Positions 20,667 through 30,717 of a stretch of 64,000 bases of DNA are shown one piece after another. This DNA is from Acidobacteriaceae bacterium. Its GTDB lineage: Bacteria > Acidobacteriota > Terriglobia > Terriglobales > Acidobacteriaceae. A model generated the notes under the pieces. It was not told the origin of the DNA, did not search any database, and was given only the letters and a program-made list of their open reading frames with translations. The stretch spans positions 1-64,000 of the forward strand of contig PLXE01000040.1 in NCBI GenBank assembly GCA_003151335.1, given 5' to 3'. Made by a program: the position numbers and the translations under genes. How positions within the stretch are numbered: position 1 is the first letter of the stretch; the number at the start of each line of letters is the position of its first letter.

Positions 20667-23195
20667 TTACGTCTTCAGTTCTACAACCGTCGCGCCGCCG
20701 CCGCCTTGGTTCTGCGGAGGCTCGCTCACGCTGGCGACGTGCGGATGGCTTTGCAGGAACTGGCGAAGCGCCTTGCGCAAGATTCCCATGCCGCTGCCGT
20801 GCACCACGCGGACCCGCACGGCGCCCGCTAGGAACGCGCGATCCACGAACTTCTCCACCGCGCGAGTAGCTTCGTCCACGGTCTGGCCAATAACATTGAT
20901 CTCGGTGGCGACGTTGTCGTCTTCGCGCGCCAGGGTAACGTTGATGCCGCGGGCGCGCGCCGATTCCACCGGATTGATTCCGGCCCGCGCGATCAGGCTG
21001 GCAAAATCGTCGCGCGCCACCTTCATCTTCATGGGCCCAACCGCAACTTCGAAGCTGTCGTCGTCGAAATAGCGCAGCACCTTGGCGTCGCGGCCCAACG
21101 ATTTCAGTCGCACCGTATCGCCAATGCCGACCTGCGTAAGGACGTGCTGCTGTGCGTGCGGATCTCCGGTATCGGCGCCGGTGGTGTGCGCCACCACGGT
21201 GGAATCGAACTGCTCGCGGAATTCGCGGCGCATCTTGGCGATGCGGCGCTCCGCGTCCTTCGAAAGCTTCAGCGCCTGCGCGCGGTCCTGCACGGCGTTG
21301 ACGGTTTCGCGGGCGCGGTACTCGAAATCGCGCAACACGCTTTCCAGCTTCTTCTCCATCTCGCGCAGCTTCTCGCGTTGTTCCTTGCGGCCTTCGACGG
21401 CAAGATGCTGGCGCTCGCGTGCCAACTCCTGCTCGCGTGCGCCAAGTTCGGCCCGCTCGACATCAATTTGCCGCAGCGCCGAGTGCAGACGGTCGAGAAA
21501 GCGCGAGACGTCCTGGGCTTGTGAGGTCATCCGCTGGCGCGCCTGGACGACGATCTCCGGATTCAGTCCGAGCTTTTGCGCGATGTTGATGCCCGCAGAA
21601 GCCCCTGGCACCCCGATGCGCAACTCGAACGTCGGAGCGAATGTGTTCTCATCGAAGCCAACGGCCGCGTTAAGCACGCCCGGCGTGTTCGCCGCGTAAA
21701 CCTTGAGGGCGGTGTGGTGCGTAGAGACAATGCTGATGCATGCGGCACGCCGGAAGTGGTCGGCAATGGCCACCGCCAGCGCCGCACCTTCTTCGGGATC
21801 GGTGGCCGAACCCAACTCGTCGAGCAGAACCAGCGAATGCGCGGTCGCCTGGTGAGAGATCAGATCGATGTTGGTAACGTGCGCCGAAAAGGTCGAGAGG
21901 TTCTGCTCGATGGACTGGTAATCGCCAATGTCGGCGAACACCGAATCGAAGATAGGCAACTGGGCGCGCTCGGCAGGAAGCGGAATACCCGATTGCGCCA
22001 TCAGCGCCAACAGCCCGATGGTCTTCAGCGCCACGGTCTTTCCGCCGGTGTTGGGACCGCTAATGATCAGTTGGCGGTGCTGTCCGTCAAGCTCGATGGT
22101 GAGCGGAACCACGGCGACGCCCCGCGCCTTCAGGGTCCGCTCCAACAACGGATGCCGCGCGTTGCGCAGTACAAGCGCATCACACGAGTCTTTAACCGAT
22201 GACCCATCGACCGGTGATTCCGTGACCCCGGACACGCCGGCTTGTGACGCTCCCGATTCGGCTGCGGTGTTGCCATTCGCCAGGAACTTTACGGCTACGC
22301 AGTCATAGTCCTCGGCAAATCGCGTCTTGGCGAATTGCAGCTCAAGTTCGGAAAGAACATACACCGCGTTGCTGAGAGCGTCGGCATGTTCGCCGAGCCG
22401 TGCGGTCATTTCCAGCAGAATGCGATGGATCTCCGCCTGCTCGTCTTCCAGCAGGCGCACCAAATCGTTGTTCTGCTCGATGGTCTCCAGCGGCTCGATA
22501 AATACCGTTTGGCCGCTGGAAGAGGCGCCGTGTGCAACGCCTTGCACTCGGCGGCGCTGCTCCACCTTTACCGGAATGACGAAGCGTTCGCCGCGAATGG
22601 TGACCAGCTCTTCCTGCACCGCGCCGTCCTCAGAAAGACGCCGCAGATAGGCGCGCAGCGACTCCTGGATGGTGCGTTTCTGCTTTTCCAAGTCGCGGCG
22701 AATGCGCGCCAGCTCCGGCGAGGCCTTATCGTCGAGCGTGCCGTCAGGGAGGATCTTGTTGCGGAAGTAACGCAACAAGAGCGTGAAGTCAGCCAGGGTT
22801 TGGGAGAGTTCGAGGATTGCCTGCCACTTGCCTTCGACCTGCAGTGGCGGATGCAACGCGATCTCGCGCCACTCGGCGGCGCGGTCGGCTACCAGCAGCA
22901 GGTCGCGGATCTCGATAATTTCCAAGGCAGCACCCCGGATGCGCGACTTGTTGACCAGTGTCGTGGGATCGAGCAGGCCCTGAAAATCGAAATGACCGCC
23001 AGCGCGCAGATATCCGCGTAGCTCCGCGACCAGTTGCTGCTGGCGTTCGATCCATTCGCGATCACGCGAGGGCATGAGCTGCATCACGCGTTCGTGCCCG
23101 AGCGGCGAGCCCGTGTAAATGGCCAGCAGTTGACGCAACTGATCGAATTCGAGCACGTGCTCGCTGGAGTAATGGATTGGGTTGGGAGCGTTCAT
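20667..23195 (-). CDS. mutS2: MutS2 DNA-binding ATPase with Smr nuclease domain
   Basis: MutS2 limits recombination and, in some bacteria, rescues collided ribosomes. This 842-residue protein has the clamp/lever region (about 1-320), the ATPase with Walker A ISGPNTGGKTVALK and Walker B LVLLDELGSATDPEEG, a coiled coil (about 510-640, charged) and a C-terminal Smr domain with VRVVHGSGMGILRKALR. A short insertion rich in G and S (about residues 318-340) interrupts the conserved core just before LRNARHPLL. The start at 23195 (MNAPNPIHYSS) fits the family better than the in-frame upstream codon at 23246. Confidence 0.95.
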   Translation of the reverse strand: MNAPNPIHYSSEHVLEFDQLRQLLAIYTGSPLGHERVMQLMPSRDREWIERQQQLVAELRGYLRAGGHFDFQGLLDPTTLVNKSRIRGAALEIIEIRDLLLVADRAAEWREIALHPPLQVEGKWQAILELSQTLADFTLLLRYFRNKILPDGTLDDKASPELARIRRDLEKQKRTIQESLRAYLRRLSEDGAVQEELVTIRGERFVIPVKVEQRRRVQGVAHGASSSGQTVFIEPLETIEQNNDLVRLLEDEQAEIHRILLEMTARLGEHADALSNAVYVLSELELQFAKTRFAEDYDCVAVKFLANGNTAAESGASQAGVSGVTESPVDGSSVKDSCDALVLRNARHPLLERTLKARGVAVVPLTIELDGQHRQLIISGPNTGGKTVALKTIGLLALMAQSGIPLPAERAQLPIFDSVFADIGDYQSIEQNLSTFSAHVTNIDLISHQATAHSLVLLDELGSATDPEEGAALAVAIADHFRRAACISIVSTHHTALKVYAANTPGVLNAAVGFDENTFAPTFELRIGVPGASAGINIAQKLGLNPEIVVQARQRMTSQAQDVSRFLDRLHSALRQIDVERAELGAREQELARERQHLAVEGRKEQREKLREMEKKLESVLRDFEYRARETVNAVQDRAQALKLSKDAERRIAKMRREFREQFDSTVVAHTTGADTGDPHAQQHVLTQVGIGDTVRLKSLGRDAKVLRYFDDDSFEVAVGPMKMKVARDDFASLIARAGINPVESARARGINVTLAREDDNVATEINVIGQTVDEATRAVEKFVDRAFLAGAVRVRVVHGSGMGILRKALRQFLQSHPHVASVSEPPQNQGGGGATVVELKT

Positions 23196-23264
23196 CAGGG
23201 CTGTTTCTATGGTACAGCAGCCTAAGCTGCGACCAGCCGCCCTCACGGCAGCGAGCGCACCTGC

Positions 23265-23294
23265 TTGAGGTGAGGTCGGACCTCAGGTTAGACT
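23265..23294 (+). promoter_or_regulatory. candidate promoter of the fluoride riboswitch operon
   Basis: TTGAGG (23265-23270) and TAGACT (23289-23294) separated by 18 bases. A transcription start about seven bases downstream would fall exactly at the first base of the riboswitch (23301). The spacer contains a short perfect inverted repeat, TGAGGT-CGG-ACCTCA (23271-23285). Each hexamer matches the consensus at four of six positions, so the call is plausible rather than firm. Confidence 0.45.
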
Positions 23295-23300
23295 TAATCG

Positions 23301-23371
23301 TGGCGATGGAGTTCGCCGTTAACCGCCTGCGGGCTGATAACTCCTACCAAGTAAGCGGGAGAGCTCCATCG
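23301..23371 (+). promoter_or_regulatory. fluoride riboswitch (crcB motif) with translational expression platform
   Basis: The aptamer at 23302-23347 matches the crcB-motif consensus: GGCGATGGAG, TTCGCC, TTAACCGCC, GGCTGAT and ACTCCTAC in order. Downstream, GAGCTCCATCG (23361-23371, including the first base of the GTG start codon) is complementary over 11 positions (one G-U) to CGATGGAGTTC (23304-23314) inside the aptamer. Without fluoride this helix would bury the start codon and part of the ribosome-binding site (GGGAG, 23357-23361). With fluoride, aptamer folding should free them. Control is therefore inferred to be translational. Confidence 0.93.
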
Positions 23372-23742
23372 TGAACTATCTGTGGATCGCCTTAGGCGCG
23401 GTTGCAGGCGCCAGTGCGCGTTACTTCCTCAGCGGATATGTCGCCCGCGTGTTCGCAACCACCTTTCCCTACGGCACCCTTCTCATCAACGCCACCGGCA
23501 GCCTGGTGCTTGGCTTCTTCCTGGTTCTTGCCGGAGAACGCATGCTGATCGATCCTCGCTGGCGGCTGCTGGTTGCCATCGGCTTCTGCGGCTCCTATAC
23601 AACATTTTCCAGCTACGCCTTCGAAACGTTCGCCTACATGGAGCAGGGACAGTGGGCGCTGATGGCGATAAACATTGTGGCCAGCAACGCGCTCTGTCTG
23701 GCCGCCGTCGTCGCGGGCGCAGCCATCGCGCGGGGGTTGTAA
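23371..23742 (+). CDS. crcB: fluoride channel FluC (CrcB)
   Basis: Dual-topology membrane channel that exports fluoride. The 123-residue protein has four membrane helices and the family motifs GASARYFLSG, FPYGTLLINATGSLVLGFF and GFCGSYTTFSSYAFET, whose phenylalanines and central asparagine line the pore. The start is GTG at 23371, directly controlled by the riboswitch. The next gene (DUF190) begins two bases after the stop, so both are under fluoride control. The single gene is consistent with a homodimeric channel. Confidence 0.96.
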   Translation: MNYLWIALGAVAGASARYFLSGYVARVFATTFPYGTLLINATGSLVLGFFLVLAGERMLIDPRWRLLVAIGFCGSYTTFSSYAFETFAYMEQGQWALMAINIVASNALCLAAVVAGAAIARGL

Positions 23743-23743
23743 A

Positions 23744-24073
23744 ATGGCAACTCCTATGGCTGTACAGGTAACCATGTATCTCACGGAGGGCGATTCCTGG
23801 CATCACCGTCCGCTGCACTTGGAAGTGCTGAAGTATCTGCGCGCGGAAAACGTTGCCGGCGCCGTGGCCTTCCACGCGGTCGCGGGTTTCCAGGGCCGCA
23901 GCAGCGTTCAGACCGCCCATCTGGTTGAGGCAGGAGGCGACCTGCCGGTTGTGCTTACCTTTGTCGATACCGACGAGCACGTCTCGCGCGTCCTTCCCAA
24001 GCTGCGAGAGATGGCAGCGCATCGCCTCATCGTCCGCGAAAATGTGGTGATCGAGCAGGGCAGCCTCGACTGA
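23744..24073 (+). CDS. DUF190 family protein
   Basis: A 109-residue cytoplasmic protein of the DUF190 family, related in fold to PII-like regulators and often encoded next to crcB. It shows the family opening VQVTMYLTEGDSWH, then EVLKYLRAENVAGA and VLTFVDTDEHV. The ATG at 23744 follows the crcB stop by one base, with GGGGG upstream in the crcB end; ATG 23756 is an alternative. Co-location suggests a regulatory role in fluoride export, but none is established. Confidence 0.85.
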   Translation: MATPMAVQVTMYLTEGDSWHHRPLHLEVLKYLRAENVAGAVAFHAVAGFQGRSSVQTAHLVEAGGDLPVVLTFVDTDEHVSRVLPKLREMAAHRLIVRENVVIEQGSLD

Positions 24074-24229
24074 TGTCGGCATTCACCGGTTATTCACCTA
24101 GCCGCAGATAACCCAACTATCGTTCCCGCTGCTTGCCAGATAAACTGTTGCGAGCGGATTCATGCCACCATTGGAAGCTCGGGGGCATGCCCGATTCGTC
24201 CACGTCGTTCATCCGGCGAGAGGAGCCCC

Positions 24230-25597
<1,368 letters not shown>

Positions 25598-25609
25598 CTA
25601 CCCGGGCTG

Positions 25610-25739
25610 CTGAAAGGGTTGGCAACCGGCTGCTTTGAAGGGGCGTACCTTTAGGTGCGCCGTAAGATCTTTGTTTTTGTCATCACGAGCGGGCTTCAGC
25701 CCGCGAGGGATCTGCTGTTCCAACTTTTTCAGCGGCCTT
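25610..25739. repeat. palindromic repeat A between convergent zwf and glycosylase genes
   Basis: Contains TTTGAAGGGGCG, an imperfect hairpin with TACCTTTAGGTGCGCC, the hairpin GCGGGCTTCAGCCCGC (about 25689-25704) and AGGGATCTGCTGTT. These end motifs recur, in either orientation, at 17809, 41614, 45932 and 50826. It lies between two convergent genes and could also end transcription from both sides. Confidence 0.65.
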
Positions 25740-26450
25740 TTATGGATTGCGCCGCCTGAGCGCCGAAACGAACGGACTTCCGGCAATCACAAATCGCAGC
25801 GGCCGCTCGACGGCCTTGGTGATCCCGACTCGCGGCGTGGCCGTAATGTGCTCCGGCCGATAGCCGTCATCCGCAAACCACAGGTCCGATGCCGGCGAAG
25901 TGAGGTCCTTGTCGTTGTCGCGGAGGCGGGTTATGCCGAGCGCCTGCGACATGCGCCCCGGGCCGCTGGCGATCAGGCGCAATTGCGTGGGTCGCGGCAC
26001 GGCCGTCAGCTCCAGGCCGCGAGCCCGAGCCATCGCTGGCAGTCCAAACACAGGCTCCATGGCCCGCAGTAGCACGCAGCCGGCATATCCTTCAGGCATA
26101 CAGGAAATATTTAGGCAGTAGTGATTGCCGTAAATGAAGTACACGTAGGCATGTCCCGGTGGCCCGAAGAGGACGGAATTTCGCGGAGTGCGCCCCGAGT
26201 AAGCGTGCGCCGCCGGGTCTTCTGCCCCGAGATAGGCTTCATCTTCGATCACACGGCCGGCCAGCAGCATCCGTCCTTCGCGGCGGATCAGCAGCTTGCC
26301 CAGCAACTCGCGTCCCACGGTGACGGGATCGCGATTGAAGAATTCACGGGGAAGAATCCGAGCACGCCTCAGCATCATCGCCGTAAGCCGGCCGGCTGGC
26401 GGCGCCAACTTCTCCGGGGCTGTATGACGATTCGGCATCGTAAATAGCAT
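25740..26450 (-). CDS. 3-methyladenine DNA glycosylase (AAG/MPG family)
   Basis: Removes alkylated purines from DNA. The sequence follows the AAG family: ELLGKLLIRR, the catalytic glutamate in RVIEDEAYLGAEDPAAHAY, then NSVLFGPPGHAYVYFIYG and NISC. About 236 residues if started at 26450; starts at 26438 or 26378 (MMLRRARILPREF) are possible because the first 24 residues are not conserved. It is divergent from ruvA, a natural DNA-repair neighbour, with only about 30 bases between the starts. Confidence 0.9.
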   Translation of the reverse strand: MLFTMPNRHTAPEKLAPPAGRLTAMMLRRARILPREFFNRDPVTVGRELLGKLLIRREGRMLLAGRVIEDEAYLGAEDPAAHAYSGRTPRNSVLFGPPGHAYVYFIYGNHYCLNISCMPEGYAGCVLLRAMEPVFGLPAMARARGLELTAVPRPTQLRLIASGPGRMSQALGITRLRDNDKDLTSPASDLWFADDGYRPEHITATPRVGITKAVERPLRFVIAGSPFVSALRRRNP

Positions 26451-26483
26451 CCGACGTCCGCCATCAATTTACAATCATCCTGC

Positions 26484-27068
26484 ATGATCGCGCACCTTCG
26501 CGGACGGCTCATCGCCAAACACCCGAACCAGGCCATCGTCGAGGCGGGTGGCGTCGGCTACGACGTCACCATCACTGTGCCCACATTTTCCGAACTGCCC
26601 GCGCCGGGCAGCGAGGTCGCGCTGCACATTCACACGCACGTGCGCGAAGACGCCCTGGCGCTCTTCGGTTTTCTGCGGCGGGAAGAGAAGCAGCTCTTCG
26701 AGAAGCTCATCACGGTGAGCGGCATTGGGCCCAAGCTGGCCATCACCATCCTCAGCGGCATGGCAGCGGCCGACATGGTGGGCGCCATTCGCGGCAACGA
26801 CTTCGCGCGGCTCACTCGAATTCCGGGCATCGGCAAGAAGACCGCCGAACGCATGTGCGTGGAGCTGCGCGACAAGCTGGAAGGATTTGGCGCAGCGCAG
26901 CCCGCGGTGACCCATTCTGCCGTGGAGGAAGACGTGATCTCGGCGCTGTCGAACCTCGGCTACCAACGCGCGACTGCAGAGAAAGCCGTCGAACGCGCGG
27001 CACAATCGGCCGGACGCGACAATTTCGACGCCATGTTCAGAGCCGCCTTGGGGGCGTTGTCGAAGTAA
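26484..27068 (+). CDS. ruvA: Holliday junction ATP-dependent helicase subunit RuvA
   Basis: Binds Holliday junctions and loads RuvB. Domain I (OB fold, MIAHLRGRLIAKHPNQAIVE), domain II with two helix-hairpin-helix motifs (VSGIGPKLAITIL and IPGIGKKTAERM) and domain III (about 148-194, VISALSNLGYQRATAEKAV) are all present in 194 residues. ruvB and ruvC are not adjacent. Confidence 0.96.
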   Translation: MIAHLRGRLIAKHPNQAIVEAGGVGYDVTITVPTFSELPAPGSEVALHIHTHVREDALALFGFLRREEKQLFEKLITVSGIGPKLAITILSGMAAADMVGAIRGNDFARLTRIPGIGKKTAERMCVELRDKLEGFGAAQPAVTHSAVEEDVISALSNLGYQRATAEKAVERAAQSAGRDNFDAMFRAALGALSK

Positions 27069-27106
27069 CTCCGCTCCAGAGAAATCGGAGGTGGGTCCGG
27101 TACGAG

Positions 27107-27325
27107 CTAACCCCACTCTAGCAGCGCGTGGTGGGCGTTTTCCCCGGCATCGCGAAACTGGGTGTGCTTGCAGGCGGAGCATTGCGCGCGAATGGACTTG
27201 AGGTCAATGGTGGGAAAGATGGTGTCCCCGGATTCGATGCCGCCCGGCGTCCTTTCTTTCAGCAGTGCGTAGGCGGGCTCGCCGCATCGCGAACAGTGGA
27301 AGATGTAAACGTTCAACCGCGCCAT
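27107..27325 (-). CDS. small zinc-ribbon-like protein
   Basis: A 72-residue protein with two CxxC pairs (HCSRCG at about 10-15 and QCSACK at about 48-53), which would bind one zinc ion in a ribbon fold. I recognise no named family. It lies between ruvA and a secreted-protein gene, on the opposite strand to both. Probably real because the cysteine spacing is typical and the frame is well bounded. Confidence 0.55.
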   Translation of the reverse strand: MARLNVYIFHCSRCGEPAYALLKERTPGGIESGDTIFPTIDLKSIRAQCSACKHTQFRDAGENAHHALLEWG

Positions 27326-27520
27326 GGCAACCCTCCGGTAATGGCCGGATTATATGCCTTCCCCTCTAAAAATTTGGGGGGGAAGCCGGGTAATGGGCTA
27401 ACGGAATTAGTCCACTACCGGAAGCCGAGTCGCCTCCTGCAGCTAGGAAATTTCCGCTTGCACTTGTGACATTGTCAACGTTTCTGCTTTTATCCCCGGC
27501 CCAGCGCCGGTCGTCGTATC

Positions 27521-28222
27521 ATGGCGCGTATGCGTACGGGGTGCATACCGCTGGTGATGATGGCTGCATTGTTCGTTCAGGCGCAGTCAGACTCGCCTGT
27601 CACCAAGCCGGCTGCTTATCTGACCATCCCAGCGGAACTCACCAAGACCGTGCGCGCCGACAAAGCCCATCGAGGCGATCCCGTCGAATTCACCACGCTG
27701 GAAGCTGTCTTGGTCGGCCCAAGGCAGGTGATGCCGCCCCAAACCAAGCTGTTCGGCCGAATCGTGGGCGCCGCCCCGCGTCAAGGGGACAAGCCATCGT
27801 GGCTCGTGTTGCTGGTGGAGAAAGCCGAATGGAAACAGCATAGCGTTCCGCTGCATGCCTTCATCTCCTCGCAGATAACCTTGGTGCCCGCTCCGAATCC
27901 GAACACCGGCTCTGCGGACGCGACGCCCGTTACCGGCAGTGCGCGCCGGTTGGGCCGCCTGAGCGGTCGGGTAGCCGCTCAATCCGACGGGGAACTGTCG
28001 TCTATGACCAGGCCTCCGCAGGATGCAAGCGAGATGGCCAAGGACTCAACCGTCGCAAGGCCGGCCGCGCTCCAGGACCTTCGCATCGTTCGCGATAAAG
28101 ATGGAATGTCGTATTTGGTCTCCGCTAAATCAAATGTGAAGCTCCCCGGCGGCACCCTGTTCATGCTGCAAAACCGTCCCCCCACCGCGCCGGACCAATC
28201 CACGACCTCAAAACCACGCTAG
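27521..28222 (+). CDS. secreted protein of unknown function
   Basis: A signal peptide (GCIPLVMMAALFVQAQS) is followed by a domain of about 110 residues with a beta-rich pattern: AYLTIPAELTKTVRADKAHR, GDPVEFTTLEAVLV, LFGRIVGAAP and WLVLLVEKAEW. The C-terminal half is low-complexity linker and a short conserved-looking segment. The pattern resembles proteins that hold back organic small molecules or conjugation VirB10-like repeats, but I cannot assign it. Either ATG (27521 or 27530) could be used. Confidence 0.55.
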   Translation: MARMRTGCIPLVMMAALFVQAQSDSPVTKPAAYLTIPAELTKTVRADKAHRGDPVEFTTLEAVLVGPRQVMPPQTKLFGRIVGAAPRQGDKPSWLVLLVEKAEWKQHSVPLHAFISSQITLVPAPNPNTGSADATPVTGSARRLGRLSGRVAAQSDGELSSMTRPPQDASEMAKDSTVARPAALQDLRIVRDKDGMSYLVSAKSNVKLPGGTLFMLQNRPPTAPDQSTTSKPR

Positions 28223-28248
28223 CGGCCGATTGCCTTTGGGTCCTTACA

Positions 28249-29640
28249 TTACTTTCCGATGCAGAACGAGCTGAAGATCAGGTTTAGGATGTCGTCGGCG
28301 GTGGTGGCGCCGGTGATGTCGTCCAAGGGACGCAGCGCGCCGTAGAGATCCAGCAGCACCATCTCGTGGGGTATTTTCACGGGAACCGCGCCGGCTGCCT
28401 TGTCGAGCGCAGCAATTGCGTCAGCCACCAGCTTCTGTTGGCGCACATTAGTGAGAAAACCGCTTTCCTGCTGCGTGCCGGAATCGCCGCCCAGCAACCG
28501 CAGAATCTGCGTGCGCAACTCGGCGATGCCCTGGCCGGTGAGCGCGGACGTTTGGACTACCGGCAAGGTGAGCGCTGCGGGCAGAGGCGTGGCGTTGTTC
28601 GCGGCATCAATCTTGTTTTGCGCCACCACAGCCAAACGCTGCGCAGCCAGCGCGACCAGTTCGGCGTCGCGCGCGCGCGCTTCCTCATCGGCAGCAGGAT
28701 GCGATGCATCCAGCACCACCAGCACCATGTCCGCATCAGCCAGCGCCTCCATGGATTTGCGCACGCCAATGCTCTCGGCTTCATCGAGCGCAGGGCGAAT
28801 GCCGGCCGTGTCCACCAGCCGCACTGGAATGCCTCCGATGGCAACGGTTTCGCTTACCAGGTCGCGGGTGGTGCCGGGCGTCGCGGTAACGATGGCGCGT
28901 TCGCGCTCCACCAGGCGATTGAACAAGCTCGACTTGCCGACATTGGGACGCCCGACGATGGCCAGAGTCAGCCCTTCGTGTACAACTTTTCCAAATGCGA
29001 AGCTGGCCAGCAGGCCTTCCAGCGGCGCACGAATCGCGGCGATGCGTGAAAGGATCTGCGCATCGGGAATCACCGCGACATCGTCTTCGGCAAAGTCCAC
29101 GCCCGCTTCCATAGTGGCAATCAGTTCCATCAGCTTCTGCTTGGTGGGCTGCAATCGTTTCGACAAAGCGCCTTCGAGTTGACGGGCGGCCACCTGCGCC
29201 TGATAGAGCGTTTGGGACTCGATCAAGTCCCGCACCGCTTCGGCCTGGGTAAGATCGATGCGGCCATTGAGAAAGGCGCGCATGGTGAACTCGCCGGGTT
29301 CGGCCAGCCGCGCACCCCGCGCCATCGCCATCTGCACAACATGCCGCAGAACCACGGGCGAACCGTGGCAGGAGATTTCGACTACATCGTCGGTGGTGTA
29401 GGAGTGTGGCTTGGCGAAGAAGGTGACAACGACCTCGTCGATGCGCTCGCCGGTGGAAGGCTCGATCAATTCACCGAAATGAGCGCGGCCATGCTCGAAA
29501 TCATGCCCATGAGCCAGCCGCAGCATGGGACGCGCGATGGCGTGAGCCTCCGCGCCAGAGAGACGCACCACGCCGATGCCGCCGCGTCCTGGCGGCGTCG
29601 CAATCGCAACGATGGTGTCGTCGAGATGCATGGAGAACAT
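28249..29640 (-). CDS. mnmE: tRNA modification GTPase MnmE (TrmE)
   Basis: With MnmG it installs the 5-carboxymethylaminomethyl group on U34 of tRNAs. It has the formyl-THF-binding N-terminal domain ([20 protein letters not shown]), a helical domain, the inserted G domain with [13 protein letters not shown], and the invariant C-terminal FCIGK. The length (463) is normal. It is the last gene of the rpmH-rnpA-yidD-yidC-jag series. ATG 29631 is an alternative start. Confidence 0.96.
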   Translation of the reverse strand: MFSMHLDDTIVAIATPPGRGGIGVVRLSGAEAHAIARPMLRLAHGHDFEHGRAHFGELIEPSTGERIDEVVVTFFAKPHSYTTDDVVEISCHGSPVVLRHVVQMAMARGARLAEPGEFTMRAFLNGRIDLTQAEAVRDLIESQTLYQAQVAARQLEGALSKRLQPTKQKLMELIATMEAGVDFAEDDVAVIPDAQILSRIAAIRAPLEGLLASFAFGKVVHEGLTLAIVGRPNVGKSSLFNRLVERERAIVTATPGTTRDLVSETVAIGGIPVRLVDTAGIRPALDEAESIGVRKSMEALADADMVLVVLDASHPAADEEARARDAELVALAAQRLAVVAQNKIDAANNATPLPAALTLPVVQTSALTGQGIAELRTQILRLLGGDSGTQQESGFLTNVRQQKLVADAIAALDKAAGAVPVKIPHEMVLLDLYGALRPLDDITGATTADDILNLIFSSFCIGK

Positions 29641-29703
29641 TATTCACCACGGAGAACACCGGAGCGCACGGAGAAAGTCAAAGCAGTTGGATCGCCCGGG
29701 ACG

Positions 29704-30120
29704 TTAATTCGGCAAATCATACCGCTTCCAACCGTTCGGCAACTGCGATGCGCGGGTGATGAAGAGCGGGATTTTCTCCTTCACGCAAAGAGCTATGACC
29801 TCGTTGAGAAAGCTCTTTTCTGGTTCCGAGTAGGCGTCAGGATGCGTTGTCACGATCCACACTCCGTTCTCTCTGGCGGAGCTGCTCTGCTTCTGCACGA
29901 AGGCAAGGAACTCTTCAGGCGTTTGAAGAGTTGTTGATCCAGCGTCGGGCGTTAGCTGCTCCGACCTACTCACCGTCAGTCCCCACTTACTTCCTCCCAA
30001 ATCAGCCACACGCTTCGGCAGCATGTGCATGGAAATGCCTTTGGAACGCTCGGGCGTGGCTGCGACAAGTAGCGTGGTGAGTATTAGAACGAAGCTTGTG
30101 GTGAGGGCAGTCCGGTTCAA
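29704..30120 (-). CDS. secreted protein of unknown function
   Basis: A 138-residue protein with a signal peptide (ALTTSFVLILTTLLVAATP) and a compact domain containing VWIVTTHPDAYSEPEK and IPLFITRASQLPNGW. No family recognised. It sits between jag and mnmE on the same strand, an insertion into an otherwise conserved gene order. Confidence 0.5.
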   Translation of the reverse strand: MNRTALTTSFVLILTTLLVAATPERSKGISMHMLPKRVADLGGSKWGLTVSRSEQLTPDAGSTTLQTPEEFLAFVQKQSSSARENGVWIVTTHPDAYSEPEKSFLNEVIALCVKEKIPLFITRASQLPNGWKRYDLPN

Positions 30121-30176
30121 TTATGCCTCCTGCACGTTCTCGGTCCCCTCCGGGCGCTCCGTGGTGAACCGCTTCG

Positions 30177-30716
30177 TTACCTTCGCCGGGAGACCGGCAG
30201 GGCGGGCGGTTTGCCTTGGTAGTCCTTGGGATAGACCACCACGTGGCGCTGCAGAGCTTCGCCGTCGCTGTCGGTGCGCAGGTCGTCGAAATCGCGCAGC
30301 GCTAGATGAACGATGCGGCGCTCCCGCGACGACATTGGCGCGAAGGCGTATGGCAAGCCAGTCTTGCGGACCCGCTCCGCCGCTACATCGGCAGCCAGTC
30401 GAAGCTCCTGCAAGCGGGCGGCGCGGAAATTCTGGCAGTCGAAGCTCACCTTCTCGTGTTCGTTGGGCGCCAGCCTAAGCATCTCGAGCGCCACATGCTC
30501 GAAGGCTCGCAGCAACTCCGCACCGTTCTCCAGCACCAGCGGGCTGTCGGCGCCGGAAATCTCCACCAAAATTTCGGGGCGCTCCCAGTCGCGGTCGCTG
30601 CCGAGCTGAGGATCGACGGTGATCTTGTAGCGCAGATGGAAATCACCGCTGGCGAAGGTGGCGTTCAGCAGTTCGCTGATTTTTTTCGCGGCCGCGATTT
30701 TGTCATGTATCGGCAT
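30177..30716 (-). CDS. jag: Jag/SpoIIIJ-associated RNA-binding protein (KH-R3H)
   Basis: RNA-binding partner encoded with YidC. The first part (about 1-100) is KH-like and contains LVLENGAELLRAFEHVALEM. The R3H domain (about 115-170) has APMSSRERRIVHLALRDF and ends VVVYP, typical of the family. It starts one base after the yidC stop, so translation is coupled. The linker domain of longer Jag proteins is missing; this short form is common outside Firmicutes. Confidence 0.88.
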   Translation of the reverse strand: MPIHDKIAAAKKISELLNATFASGDFHLRYKITVDPQLGSDRDWERPEILVEISGADSPLVLENGAELLRAFEHVALEMLRLAPNEHEKVSFDCQNFRAARLQELRLAADVAAERVRKTGLPYAFAPMSSRERRIVHLALRDFDDLRTDSDGEALQRHVVVYPKDYQGKPPALPVSRRR

Positions 30717-30717
30717 G

